This document shows positions 9,205 to 16,637 of a DNA stretch of 38,029 nt, piece after piece. The notes below the pieces were generated by a model. That model searched no databases. It had not been told where the DNA came from and was given only the letters and a program-made list of their open reading frames with translations. The DNA lies in IMG/VR virus record IMGVR_UViG_3300044970_000517, positions 1 through 38,029 of that record; one strand, written 5' to 3'. The stretch is from a virus. Within the stretch, counting starts at the first letter, position 1, and each line of letters opens with the position of its first letter. The translations under genes and the position numbers were made by a program.

Positions 9205-9227
9205 GTTGGTCTATTTCGCGTTCGGCT

Positions 9228-9593
9228 TCACAACCCCAGCAGCCGGCGCTCGGCGGGCGTCAGCTTTGCCAGTGCGGCTTCGCGCTCGGCGTCTGTCTTG
9301 GTCTGCGCCAGTTCGCGCTCGCAGCGCGCCTTGTCAGCGGCTTGGTGGTCGCGCCACCAAATCTGCATCTCCAGGCTGTACTGCGTCACGTCGAGGCTTT
9401 GCAGCGCGGCGCACAGCTCGCGCACCATATGGTCGCCGGTAGCGCGGTCGGCCTTGCAGTACACGCGAGGGTGGTAACCATCCCACCAGCCGCGTTCCGC
9501 CTTCTGGCCAGCCAATTCGTCCAGCAGGCAAGCCACCCGCGAAATCTCTCGTTCGTAGCCGCTGGCGGCCATGTGGTCACTGTTGCAAGGCAT
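9228..9593 (-). CDS. Cassette-borne conserved phage protein, 121 aa
   Basis: The ATG at 9593 is chosen because GGAGA lies upstream at correct spacing; a GTG 11 codons earlier has no such site. The protein starts MPCNSDHMAASGYEREISRV, the opening of a small protein I have seen widely in phages and prophages of proteobacteria. It continues with a helical region (MVRELCAALQSLDV) and a charged C-terminus. Its function is unknown. The TGA stop (9228-9230) lies eight to ten bases inside the cassette boundary at 9220/9221, and attC site 9634-9692 lies just upstream of the start, so gene and attC form one cassette with the gene antisense to attC polarity. Confidence 0.8.
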   Translation of the reverse strand: MPCNSDHMAASGYEREISRVACLLDELAGQKAERGWWDGYHPRVYCKADRATGDHMVRELCAALQSLDVTQYSLEMQIWWRDHQAADKARCERELAQTKTDAEREAALAKLTPAERRLLGL

Positions 9594-9633
9594 CTTCAGT
9601 TCTCCAAGTGGTTTGGCTTCGTTCACCAGTGAA

Positions 9634-9692
9634 GCCGAACTGTCGGTTCAAGCGGACGCCGTGCGGGCGGCCCGTTTAACTCCGCGTTAGGC
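9634..9692 (+). repeat. attC recombination site A (59 bp)
   Basis: The outer boxes are GCCGAAC (9634-9640, one deviation from RYYYAAC) and GTTAGGC (9686-9692). The inner left arm GTTCAAGCGGACGCC pairs with the right arm, whose complement is GTTAAACGGGCCGCC. The left arm has one extra C, which sets the polarity as +, the same as in classical 59-base elements such as that of aadA1. The crossover would fall between G9686 and T9687, and T9687-A9689 is also the stop codon (TAA on -) of the next cassette gene. Confidence 0.85.
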
Positions 9693-9986
9693 CGCTGGCG
9701 GCAGCAGTGCGCGGATACGGCGCACGGCGTCAGCCTTGGCCTTGAACCACTCGTCTTGGTAGCTGTCGTCGGGTTGCGCGGCTTGCGCGGCGGCTTGCAG
9801 CCCGATTTCGCGCCCCACTTCAACGCCGAGCGCAAACGCGGTCAGGTCGCGCTCAGTCGGCACAACGCCCGGCAGCTTCTTGCACCATGCGTCTGTCAGT
9901 TCGGCATTGGTCAGCCCACCTTGCACTGGCGGCCTAACAGGTCCGTCAAGCGGACCCGCCACGGCGTGTTGCGTCGTCTCGTTCAT
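9687..9986 (-). CDS. Cassette-borne protein starting inside its own attC-like hairpin, 99 aa
   Basis: The ATG at 9986 overlaps the stop of the upstream winged-helix gene (ATGA) and follows AGGAG. Residues 10-20 (GPLDGPVRPPV) are encoded by the left arm of the attC-like hairpin at 9932-10024. A typical small phage protein domain follows (LTNAELTDAWCKKLPGVVP, FALGVEVGREIGLQ). The TAA stop is the TTA of GTTAGGC, exactly at the cassette boundary. The function is unknown; the sequence looks soluble and helical. The hybrid N-terminus suggests that cassette insertion created or extended this start. Confidence 0.75.
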   Translation of the reverse strand: MNETTQHAVAGPLDGPVRPPVQGGLTNAELTDAWCKKLPGVVPTERDLTAFALGVEVGREIGLQAAAQAAQPDDSYQDEWFKAKADAVRRIRALLPPAA

Positions 9987-10024
9987 CGTTGCTCCTGTTG
10001 CGCCCGCGTGGCGGGCCGGTTACC
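9932..10024 (+). repeat. Degenerate long attC-like site F
   Basis: A perfect RYYYAAC box GCCTAAC (9932-9938) is followed by the L''-like arm GTCAAGCGGAC. A perfect 9-bp stem (9955-9963 with 10007-10015) follows, then an L'-like CCGGTTACC. No GTTRRRY box follows, so the right core has decayed or been lost. The hairpin loop contains the Shine-Dalgarno and ATG of the gene ending at 9687. The right arm lies inside the 3' end of the winged-helix gene. Confidence 0.5.
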
Positions 10025-10354
10025 AATGGCGATTGCACGCTGCGTCGCCTTCACTCGATCCCGCATCCGCTGACTGCGCTGTGTCGGCGTCAGTCCCGGC
10101 GGTCGCTTGACGTCCTTGCCCTCACCCCATGCGTAGGCTGCGATTGTCCAGCGACCGATGCTGTCCTGTTCCCAGGCCGCGATACGCACGAGCCTGCGCC
10201 GGTACAGTGTCGCAACGAACTTGCGACAGGCGTTGTACGCCAGTCCCGACTCCTCGCTCAGACCGCGCACCGTTGTCGGCCCTGCGATAAGGACCGAGAT
10301 GGCCTCCGCGTAGCACGACACACTGGCGAGGTGGCGTCGTAGTGATCCGCTCAT
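9983..10354 (-). CDS. Winged-helix-like DNA-binding protein, 123 aa
   Basis: The ATG at 10354 shares a base with the helicase stop (TGATG). Residues 15-60 read as a winged-helix domain: AISVLIAGPTTVRGLSEESG, a recognition helix AYNACRKFVATLYRRRLV, then a wing (IGRWTIAAYAWG). The basic C-terminal third (KRPPGLTPTQRSQRMRDRVK) could contact DNA. The last 14 or so codons run through the right arm of the attC-like site at 9932-10024, so the native C-terminus may have been replaced. It lies in the replication operon and could be a regulator or replication accessory factor. Confidence 0.7.
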   Translation of the reverse strand: MSGSLRRHLASVSCYAEAISVLIAGPTTVRGLSEESGLAYNACRKFVATLYRRRLVRIAAWEQDSIGRWTIAAYAWGEGKDVKRPPGLTPTQRSQRMRDRVKATQRAIAIGNRPATRAQQEQR

Positions 10355-11760
10355 CAAACCCCCTTCTGTTGTCGGTACTTCTTCACGGCGCTGCGCAGTG
10401 CGTTCTGCGTCGTCGCCTTCTCGTCGAGCGCGATGGCCTGCGCCTGGTCAAGCGTATCGCGGCACATGATCCGGTGGCAAACCACCGGGGCACCCTGACC
10501 CTGCCGGCGCACCCGGGCGTTCATCTGGTCGTACAGATCGAGTGACCAGTTGAGCCCAAACCAGACCACCGTGCGTCCACGCTTCTGCAGGCCGTCGATG
10601 CCGTGTCCCATGCTGGCAGGATGGCCAATCATGAGTTGACAGTCCCCCTTCATCCACCTGTCCATTGCAGCCGTGAGTGACCCCTCGGTCTTGCACTCGG
10701 TCAGGTTGATCGGACGCAGATCCTTGAACCGCGCCATGATCCTCTCAGCATCGCTCCGGTAGGCATAGGAGCACAAGACGGGAGAACCCTGAGCCTCGTC
10801 GATGATCTCCTCCAGCGCGTCGAGCTTGAGGTCGTGGATCGGCTCCCACAGGGGCATCCCCGCCACCGGGTACACGGCACCGTTGCTGAACTGCAACGCC
10901 TTGTTGGTCAACGAGCCTTGGTTGAACACCTCGACCGTGGTGCCACTGTCGAGCTGCGTGAAGAACTCCTTCTCCAGCTGCTCGTACTTCGCTCGGACCT
11001 CGCCCTCCATCTCGACCTCGATGTTGTTGACGATGAGGTCGGGCAGCGGGTTGTAGTCCTCGGCTGACATCTCCAGCGTGATGTCGCCGATGAGGTTCTT
11101 GATCGTGTCCTCGGCGTCGTCGTAGAGCACCTCCTTGTACGTGCCCACCTTGCGATAGAAGCGCGTCTTGAAGGCGGTCTTGGACGTGCCCAGGCGCACC
11201 CCTCGGTCCACCACGAGGAACTGGCCGTGGAGATCCTTGTAGCCGTTGCTGGCCGGGGTGCCGGTGAGGCCCGTCGTCCAGGCGAACTGATCGAGCACCT
11301 TGCGCACCGCCTTAACGCGATCCGTGGCGCTGTTCTTCATCTTGCTGATCTCATCCCACACCACCCCGTTGAACGGCAGCGGCTTGTCCTTGGCGACGTA
11401 GTACGTTTGCAGGGTCTCAGCGAGCCAGCGCAGGTTCTCGTAGTTGATGAGGTAGATGTCGGCGGGGCGCATCAGTGCCCGGGTGCGCTGGTCGCGTGTG
11501 CCCGTGACCATGCTGAAGCGCAGATGCTTCGTGTGCTCCCACTTCGCAGCCTCCTGTCGCCACACGAGTCGGATGACGCGGATCGGGGCGACGATGATCA
11601 CGCCGCGCAGGTAGCCGGTGGACAACAGGTGCGCGATGCTGGTGAGCGTGATGACGGTCTTCCCGAGCCCCATGTCCAGCCACATCATCGACTGCGCGTG
11701 AGTGCATTGGAAGTTGACCGCCTTCTTCTGGTAGTCATGGAGCAGGTTGGGGGTTAGCAC
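10354..11760 (-). CDS. SNF2-type (superfamily 2) DNA helicase, 468 aa
   Basis: The start is a GTG at 11760 that overlaps the end of the VRR-NUC gene. Helicase motifs are clear: Walker A MGLGKT at residues 30-35, motif II DEIS near 136, motif III GLTGTPASNG near 164-173, a motif V-like GHGIDGLQ, and the arginine-finger motif VI QMNARVRRQGQ near 412-422. The protein lacks extra domains and is a typical size for phage SNF2/DEAD helicases that sit next to a VRR-NUC gene. It probably remodels or unwinds DNA during phage replication or recombination. Its role in this phage is inferred from its neighbours. Confidence 0.92.
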   Translation of the reverse strand: MLTPNLLHDYQKKAVNFQCTHAQSMMWLDMGLGKTVITLTSIAHLLSTGYLRGVIIVAPIRVIRLVWRQEAAKWEHTKHLRFSMVTGTRDQRTRALMRPADIYLINYENLRWLAETLQTYYVAKDKPLPFNGVVWDEISKMKNSATDRVKAVRKVLDQFAWTTGLTGTPASNGYKDLHGQFLVVDRGVRLGTSKTAFKTRFYRKVGTYKEVLYDDAEDTIKNLIGDITLEMSAEDYNPLPDLIVNNIEVEMEGEVRAKYEQLEKEFFTQLDSGTTVEVFNQGSLTNKALQFSNGAVYPVAGMPLWEPIHDLKLDALEEIIDEAQGSPVLCSYAYRSDAERIMARFKDLRPINLTECKTEGSLTAAMDRWMKGDCQLMIGHPASMGHGIDGLQKRGRTVVWFGLNWSLDLYDQMNARVRRQGQGAPVVCHRIMCRDTLDQAQAIALDEKATTQNALRSAVKKYRQQKGV

Positions 11761-12038
11761 AGCCCCACCATCTCGTCGATCATCGCCACCCCCGCCTCCA
11801 CGTTGTCAACGACGAACACGTTGACCTTGTGCCCCCGCAGCCGGTTGTGCTCACGCTGCTGCGGGATCGTGGGCTTCTGCCCCTGTCGCTTGAACTCGCA
11901 GAAAAACATGCGCCCGTTGGGCAGCACGAACAGGCGGTCAGGCACCGAAGCGCGCGCTGGCGACGTGAACTTGTAGACCAGCAGGCCGCGCTGCTTGGCG
12001 TAGTCGCACACCTTGGTTTCAATCTGCTTTTCGAGCAT
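11754..12038 (-). CDS. VRR-NUC domain nuclease, 94 aa
   Basis: The ATG at 12038 follows AGGAGA and lies inside the end of the preceding microgene. The whole protein is one VRR-NUC (PD-(D/E)xK) fold: MLEKQIETKVCDYAKQRGLL, then D34 in SVPDR, E48 and K50 in FFCEFKRQG, and the downstream Gln of PTIPQQREH. Stand-alone VRR-NUC proteins of about 90 residues are common in phages and can act as structure-specific endonucleases, for example on Holliday junctions. The adjacent SNF2 helicase suggests that they work together on replication intermediates. Confidence 0.92.
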   Translation of the reverse strand: MLEKQIETKVCDYAKQRGLLVYKFTSPARASVPDRLFVLPNGRMFFCEFKRQGQKPTIPQQREHNRLRGHKVNVFVVDNVEAGVAMIDEMVGLC

Positions 12039-12180
12039 GGCACTCTCTCCTGTACGCATCCAGCGCCACCCGCAGGTCGGCGCGTAGTTGTTCGATCTCG
12101 GCCTGTTGACGCTCCATCTTCTCGGTCGCCTCCTCGGCAAATCGAGCCAGCGTCTCGTGGTTCCAGGCAGCGAAGTTCAC
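12019..12180 (-). CDS. Coiled-coil microprotein between polymerase and VRR-NUC, 53 aa
   Basis: The GTG at 12180 overlaps the polymerase stop (GTGA), a coupled start; a longer upstream reading is antisense within the polymerase gene. The product contains a strong heptad helix (ATEKMERQQAEIEQLRADLR) and a basic C-terminus (RRECHARKAD). It overlaps the next gene by 20 bases, and the latter's ribosome-binding site lies inside it. The function is unknown. A small polymerase- or nuclease-associated oligomer is possible, from position only. Confidence 0.65.
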   Translation of the reverse strand: MNFAAWNHETLARFAEEATEKMERQQAEIEQLRADLRVALDAYRRECHARKAD

Positions 12181-14018
12181 GCGAGACTCAGGCACAGCTT
12201 CTCCACTTCCTCGACGTAGTAACCAAAGTCCACCGGCAGCACGGCATCCTCGATGCGGTTGCACACTTGGACGTTCCAGCCGCTTTTAACCCCGATGCGG
12301 CGCCACTCGCCAGGCTTGCGGGCCAGCGGCGGCATCACCTTCGTCAGCGGCCTACCACCTCGGGCGATGTAGTACCTGCAGGTGTTCTGCACCTGCTCCT
12401 CGCCCCACAGCAGCCTGCTCGACCGGGGCACCTTGACGCGCAGCATGAAGTCCATCTTGTCGGGCCAGTTCTCCACGGTCTCGCGGATCGGTGCGCCTTC
12501 GAGTAGCACCTTCTCGGCCACCTTCGGGATCACCAGTCCACCCGCGTTCTGGTGCCAGCCAACTCTCCACTCGTAGGCACCCTTGCGCTTGACCGACCCG
12601 TCCTCGTACTCAGCGATGTAGTTGTTGACGTCGCGCAGGAACATGCGCCGGTAGCGCACTTGTTCGAGGTTGAGCTTGGTCAGCCGCATCCACCAAGCGC
12701 ACGCCTCGTCCACCGCTGCCACCTGGCTGCGCGGCACGCGCACCGTGACACCATCGGTGTTGACCTGCACGATGCTCAACCCCGGCACCTTCAGCATGTT
12801 CTCGGCCAGCAGGCACAGCAGAAGCTGCCCGTTGAGCGTGATCGACATGGTGAACAGCGGGTCATAGAAGACGCTGAATCGGTTGTTGCTGTCGCCGTAG
12901 ACCCCGTTCAGCGCGAGCTTGAGCATGGCGCTCTCAGCCGACTTCTTGGGGTACTGCTTGCGCTGCTCGAACAGGTTGCCGTAGATGCTCGTGAACTCGC
13001 GCCCCAGGTGCGCCGGGGCGAACCCGTTCGTGATGGCGAGGTTCGGGTAGTAGCTGGTGACGTCTAGGTCGATGATGACGTGCTCGTCGTCGGACTCGAC
13101 CACCACGTTCTCAAGCGAGCCATGGATGCCACCCAGGCCGAAGACGAACGTGAACCCGTCCACCGTCGCCGTGAGGTCGGTGAAGACCCCCTTGGTCTCG
13201 GTGATCGTCTGCGCCTTGAGCCAGTCCAGCACCCGCTGGAACTCGGACCGCTCGAACGTGATCCACGGCAGGATGGCGTCGCGCAGCGCGATGCTCGGGC
13301 GCGGGGTCTGTCTGGGCTTGCGACCATCGGGGCCGAAGTCGTAGCACTGGACACCGGCCTCCTCCAGCTTCATCACGAAGAAGTCCTTGCCGATCTTCGT
13401 GTCGTTGTGGTTCAGGAAGTCGCGCCCGTACTTGACCGTCAGTTCCTCACGGAACCGGATCATGTCGAGCGTGTGGTGGTAGAACCGCTTCGTCTCGGCG
13501 ACGTCGTGGCGGTTGTACCGCTTGAGCACTTCGACCTGCTCCCGGGTCAGCACGGTCCCCACCGGGAACGGCAAATCCTCGATGCTGTCGGAGCGCATGT
13601 TGAACTCCAGCGCCTTGAGGCTGGTGCTGCGGTCCTTGTTGTCGAAGTGGTGGATCTTGAACAGGTCGATCTGCTCGACCACCCGGTCGCTCGGGCGTAC
13701 CTGGTGCAGCCAGCGGTCGTCACCCTCATCGGTCTGCGAGTCGATGATTGCCTGCGCCTTGGCGTACAGGATGCCCGCGTTGCACGAGCCCATCATCAGC
13801 AGCTGGTGCAGCACCGGGTAGTCGAAGCCCACATTGTTGAACCCCACCATCCGCGCCTTGCGGTCAGCGAGCCAGCGCACGAACTCGACGATCTCTCGGG
13901 AGTCGTTGCGCCAGTCGCTGATCTCAAACATCCAGCAGATCGGCGCAATGGCGTGCTCCACGGCCATCGTGAAGACGTTCGGATACGTCTCGACGTCCCA
14001 AATGAAGTCGTTGGTCAT
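12177..14018 (-). CDS. Family B DNA polymerase with 3'-5' exonuclease, 613 aa
   Basis: The exonuclease motifs are present: Exo I WDVETYP (D8, E10), Exo II GFNNVGFDYP (N61/N62, D66) and Exo III YNRHD (Y168, D172). Polymerase motif A is DLDVTSYYP with D319, motif B is KLALNGVYG with K367 and Y374, and motif C is VNTDG with D422. In motif C the usual DTDS has become NTDG; the remaining Asp and D319 can still bind the catalytic metals. It is much smaller than cellular PolB, as expected for this phage type. The ATG lacks a strong Shine-Dalgarno. It follows a UUCG hairpin after the SSB gene and is the main replicase of the phage. Confidence 0.92.
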   Translation of the reverse strand: MTNDFIWDVETYPNVFTMAVEHAIAPICWMFEISDWRNDSREIVEFVRWLADRKARMVGFNNVGFDYPVLHQLLMMGSCNAGILYAKAQAIIDSQTDEGDDRWLHQVRPSDRVVEQIDLFKIHHFDNKDRSTSLKALEFNMRSDSIEDLPFPVGTVLTREQVEVLKRYNRHDVAETKRFYHHTLDMIRFREELTVKYGRDFLNHNDTKIGKDFFVMKLEEAGVQCYDFGPDGRKPRQTPRPSIALRDAILPWITFERSEFQRVLDWLKAQTITETKGVFTDLTATVDGFTFVFGLGGIHGSLENVVVESDDEHVIIDLDVTSYYPNLAITNGFAPAHLGREFTSIYGNLFEQRKQYPKKSAESAMLKLALNGVYGDSNNRFSVFYDPLFTMSITLNGQLLLCLLAENMLKVPGLSIVQVNTDGVTVRVPRSQVAAVDEACAWWMRLTKLNLEQVRYRRMFLRDVNNYIAEYEDGSVKRKGAYEWRVGWHQNAGGLVIPKVAEKVLLEGAPIRETVENWPDKMDFMLRVKVPRSSRLLWGEEQVQNTCRYYIARGGRPLTKVMPPLARKPGEWRRIGVKSGWNVQVCNRIEDAVLPVDFGYYVEEVEKLCLSLA

Positions 14019-14043
14019 TACGATTACCGCTTACGTTGAGACA

Positions 14044-14059
14044 GGGGGCCGAAGCCCCC
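14044..14059 (-). other. Intercistronic UUCG stem-loop
   Basis: Read on the - strand this is a perfect 6-bp GGGGGC/GCCCCC stem closed by a TTCG tetraloop, just after the DUF2815 stop and before the polymerase. No T-tract follows. An mRNA stabiliser or partial attenuator is more likely than a true terminator. Confidence 0.6.
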
Positions 14060-14065
14060 ACCCGA

Positions 14066-14722
14066 TCACTGCTGCATGAACGGCGGCACGGGCATCACCG
14101 GCTGCATGAACGCCGGGGCCGGTGCGGCAGCGGGTGCGGCCTGCACCGCGCCGAACATGCCCGAGGCGTCCACGCGGCCCTCACCGAACGCCTGATCGTC
14201 GCCCGCGAACTGGACGGCCACGAGGTCGGCACGCACGCCACGCCCGTGCCTGTTATCTTGCAGCCACGGTTTCACAGCCACGTTGACCCTGCAGCCGCCG
14301 TACATCGCCCGGGTCAGTTGCTGGTAGGCCATCGTGTTGTTCGGGTCAATGGGCGAGCCGTCCGACTGGATGATCTGCGGCGGAGTGTCGACACCTGCGG
14401 TGAGATACATCTGGCCGGCGTAGCCGTCGTAGATCTGGAAGGTCTTACCGTTGACCTTCTGGTTGCCGTCGCCGTAGCAGCGCAGCTTGCGGTCATTCTG
14501 GATCATGCCCATGACGGTCTGGGCGTGTTCCTTCCACTTCACCAGCGCCATCTCGTTCACTCGGCGCATGAACTGCGCGAAGCCCGGGTGGTCGGGCGGC
14601 ATGATGAAGTCGGCGCTGTAGGACACGCGCTCCTTGCCGGTCTCGGGCGACACCTTGCGCTGCGGCTCGACGAGGTGCGGGAACGACAGGCGCACGTTGG
14701 ATAGGAAGATTACGTCAGACAT
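14066..14722 (-). CDS. DUF2815 single-stranded DNA-binding protein, 218 aa
   Basis: The ATG follows GAGG with six bases between. The sequence shows the DUF2815 pattern: FLSNVRLSFPHLVEPQ at the start, YSADFIMPPDHPGF, a central RKLRCYGDGNQK, and a Pro/Ala/Met-rich flexible tail ending VPPFMQQ. DUF2815 proteins have an OB-like fold related to T7 gp2.5 and act as phage single-stranded DNA-binding proteins. The disordered C-terminal tail is where such proteins contact partners, though here it is not strongly acidic. It sits between the DUF2800 nuclease and the polymerase, the usual order for this replication module. Confidence 0.88.
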   Translation of the reverse strand: MSDVIFLSNVRLSFPHLVEPQRKVSPETGKERVSYSADFIMPPDHPGFAQFMRRVNEMALVKWKEHAQTVMGMIQNDRKLRCYGDGNQKVNGKTFQIYDGYAGQMYLTAGVDTPPQIIQSDGSPIDPNNTMAYQQLTRAMYGGCRVNVAVKPWLQDNRHGRGVRADLVAVQFAGDDQAFGEGRVDASGMFGAVQAAPAAAPAPAFMQPVMPVPPFMQQ

Positions 14723-14737
14723 GATTACCTCACAGGG

Positions 14738-16009
14738 TTACGAAAGCCACGCCGGCAGTTCAGCCGGCTTCTCGACGGCGCTAAACATCGGCGCCGCATT
14801 CAGTTGGACGGCGGTACGGGAGTCAGCGACCAGCGCAACGACAGGCTTGCCCATCGTCTTGACCACGTACTCGCGCTCCATCGTCTCCAGTTGCCTCTTG
14901 GTCAGTTGGACGTCGGTGCCGTCCCGCTTCTTCCAGGTCAGTTTCTCGGCCTTGGCGGGGCTGACGAGCTTCGTCTCGTAGATCGCGGTCTTGGGGATGC
15001 CGAGCTTGACGAGCTTCTCGGCCATCTCCTCCTCGGACAGCTTCCACGAGCGGGTGCCCTTGCCGTTGACCATCTTGAGCCCAGGCATGTCGATGCCGGC
15101 CTTGAGCCTGCGCTCCGCCTCCTTCTCGACAGCCTCCAACAGTTGCCGCATCAGCGGTGCAGCCTCCATGATCTGCACGATCTGTTGGTCGGGCATCGTG
15201 GTTGGGTCTTTGCTCGCAGCACTCGACGCGATGTCCATACGATCCACCACCTCCAGCGCCTTGTTCGCCAGGGCACTGCAGCCACCACGGTGGGCACAGT
15301 ACCGGCACTGCTTCTCACCAGGCACCAATGGCGCATCGGGCCGGTCGGTCGCTGCGGCCTGCACCACGATGTCGCGGGCCACGACGTCGACCACCTCGTC
15401 GATGGTGTAGTCCTTCGAGCGCACGGCCTCGCCACCCTTGAGCGCGAGCTTCGGCTGGATGACGGTCAGGCGCACCGTGTCGAAAGGATAGCGATAGGGC
15501 TTCGCCACCCGCAGCGCAGACAGTGCGCCGACAGCGTACTGTTCCATCTGCAGGATGGCCGAGTCCCATGCGTCGTTCATCCCGTCCTTGTAGTCGATGA
15601 CCTCCAGCACACCGTTCAGTTCGTCGTGGATCTGTACGTCCACCGTGCCGCTGAGATCGTTGCGACTGGTCAGGAACGAGGGATCGACGCGCTGCTCGGC
15701 GATCACCTTCGCCATGCCCATCGTCGGCGCGACTCGGCTGCGGATATAGGTGAGCGCCGTACCGACGCGCAGAGCACGCTCCGCGTCCACGACGAACTGG
15801 CCTTCGTGGTCCTTCAGAGTCACGTCGACGAGCGTCAACGGATTCCAGATCTCGTTGACGATGCAGTGCTCCAGCAGCGTGTGCGTGTGCGTACCATCGA
15901 CAGCAGCCGATCCTCCCGGCTGCTCGGGATAGGCGCGCTCCTCGCGCACGCTGCCAGGGCAGACGGACCAGCGGTGCCGTTTGCTCGGTGACAGCGTGGC
16001 GTGGCTCAT
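14738..16009 (-). CDS. DUF2800 Cas4/RecB-like nuclease, 423 aa
   Basis: I chose the ATG at 16009, which overlaps the preceding stop (ATGA) and gives the family N-terminus SHATLSPSKRHRWSVCPGS. The PD-(D/E)xK core is visible as D124 in LSGTVDVQI, and E136 and K141 in EVIDYKDG, followed by QMEQYAVG. Cys17 together with C235, C238 and C244 (CRYCAHRGGC) matches the four-cysteine iron-sulphur arrangement of Cas4/AddB-type nucleases. Such proteins are probable 5'-3' exonucleases for end processing or recombination. The C-terminal 150 residues are helical and basic. It is co-transcribed with the SSB and polymerase genes. Confidence 0.9.
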   Translation of the reverse strand: MSHATLSPSKRHRWSVCPGSVREERAYPEQPGGSAAVDGTHTHTLLEHCIVNEIWNPLTLVDVTLKDHEGQFVVDAERALRVGTALTYIRSRVAPTMGMAKVIAEQRVDPSFLTSRNDLSGTVDVQIHDELNGVLEVIDYKDGMNDAWDSAILQMEQYAVGALSALRVAKPYRYPFDTVRLTVIQPKLALKGGEAVRSKDYTIDEVVDVVARDIVVQAAATDRPDAPLVPGEKQCRYCAHRGGCSALANKALEVVDRMDIASSAASKDPTTMPDQQIVQIMEAAPLMRQLLEAVEKEAERRLKAGIDMPGLKMVNGKGTRSWKLSEEEMAEKLVKLGIPKTAIYETKLVSPAKAEKLTWKKRDGTDVQLTKRQLETMEREYVVKTMGKPVVALVADSRTAVQLNAAPMFSAVEKPAELPAWLS

Positions 16010-16428
16010 GCTGCCGCCTTGAGGGCTTCGACACCCGCGTACAGGGCAGCGTATTGCTCGGGCTTCACTTCGTTGATCGACTGGCACCCCATCTGCAGCA
16101 GCACCTGCTGGATCTGCGCGCCCTTCTGCGGACCCATCGACTGATAGGCACCCATGACGTAGGTGACGAGGCCCTTCTGATCGCCGAACGGCACACCGGA
16201 CGCCACGGGTGCGGGCGCCGGGGCGTTGAACGTCGGCGGGGCGGGCATCGCGGGCGCGGGAGGTGCCACGACAGCCACAGGCGCAGGGGCCGGGGGGATG
16301 ACGGGCGCCGGGGCAGGCGCTACCATCGGGGCGGCAACGGGCGCCGGGGCATGGGCTGCTTTTGCGTTCAGCGCGGCCGCCAGGGCGTTGATCGCCGTGA
16401 CCAGTTCATCAAGCTTCTGTTCGAGCAT
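16006..16428 (-). CDS. Pro/Ala-rich linker protein of the replication operon, 140 aa
   Basis: The ATG at 16428 follows AGGAGA. The protein has an N-terminal coiled coil (LEQKLDELVTAINALAAAL), about 60 residues of Ala/Pro repeats (PAPVAAPMVAPAPAPVIPPA), and a C-terminal helical domain (MGPQKGAQIQQVLLQMGCQS). This layout of oligomerisation domain, flexible tether and small binding domain is common for phage replication accessory proteins located next to DUF2800/DUF2815 genes. The function is unknown. It overlaps the RHH gene upstream by 20 bases and DUF2800 downstream by four. Confidence 0.75.
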   Translation of the reverse strand: MLEQKLDELVTAINALAAALNAKAAHAPAPVAAPMVAPAPAPVIPPAPAPVAVVAPPAPAMPAPPTFNAPAPAPVASGVPFGDQKGLVTYVMGAYQSMGPQKGAQIQQVLLQMGCQSINEVKPEQYAALYAGVEALKAAA

Positions 16429-16606
16429 AGAGACTCTCCTTTTTCGGGGTTGCGGGGGGTTGAATGACGAGTCGGTCGTCGAGGAATGCTTCGACCAACT
16501 CGCGTATGACCTCGGCGACACCACCGAACCGCGCCGCCTTGTCGCGGAATCGTTTGTGTGTCCCCGGGTGCATGCGCACGGTGAGGAAGGTAGATCGCTG
16601 TGTCAT
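16409..16606 (-). CDS. Ribbon-helix-helix (Arc/CopG-like) regulator, 65 aa
   Basis: The ATG at 16606 gives a short beta-strand STFLTVRMH followed by two helices (GTHKRFRDKAARFGG and AEVIRELVEAFLDDRL), the RHH DNA-binding fold. It is the first gene of the leftward replication operon. An extended -10 element (TGGTACAGT) ends only seven bases before the ATG and no Shine-Dalgarno is visible, so the mRNA may be leaderless. An 18-bp palindrome at 16617-16634 overlaps its promoter and the divergent one, so autoregulation and control of the rightward operon are likely. That is inference. Confidence 0.8.
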   Translation of the reverse strand: MTQRSTFLTVRMHPGTHKRFRDKAARFGGVAEVIRELVEAFLDDRLVIQPPATPKKESLYARTEA

Positions 16607-16607
16607 G

Positions 16608-16637
16608 TTGCGCACTGTACCACAACGGTGATACGAT
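16608..16637 (+). promoter_or_regulatory. Rightward extended -10 promoter for the 16668 operon
   Basis: The weak -35 TTGCGC (16608-16613) lies 18 bases before -10 TACGAT (16632-16637), which has a TG at 16629-16630 (extended -10). The predicted start is near 16644, giving a short leader that carries AGGAGA before the ATG at 16668. Confidence 0.5.

Larger units (their letters stand above)
9221..10024 (+). mobile_element. Two-cassette integron-like (attC) array 1
   Basis: The segment is divided by a canonical attC site (9634-9692) and ends at a longer, degenerate attC-like hairpin (9932-10024). The left edge is a GTT at 9220-9222 preceded by an 18-bp sequence also found at the left edge of the second array. 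Each cassette holds one ORF on the - strand (9228-9593 and 9687-9986), co-directional with the surrounding operon. The strand given here is the polarity inferred from attC asymmetry. No integron integrase is visible. Calling this a CALIN-like cassette cluster is inference from site structure. Confidence 0.7.

Noticed and set aside
13080-14039. Long forward ORF opposite the DNA polymerase (319 aa)
   Set aside because: Antisense shadow of the polymerase gene; no domain or ribosome-binding site.
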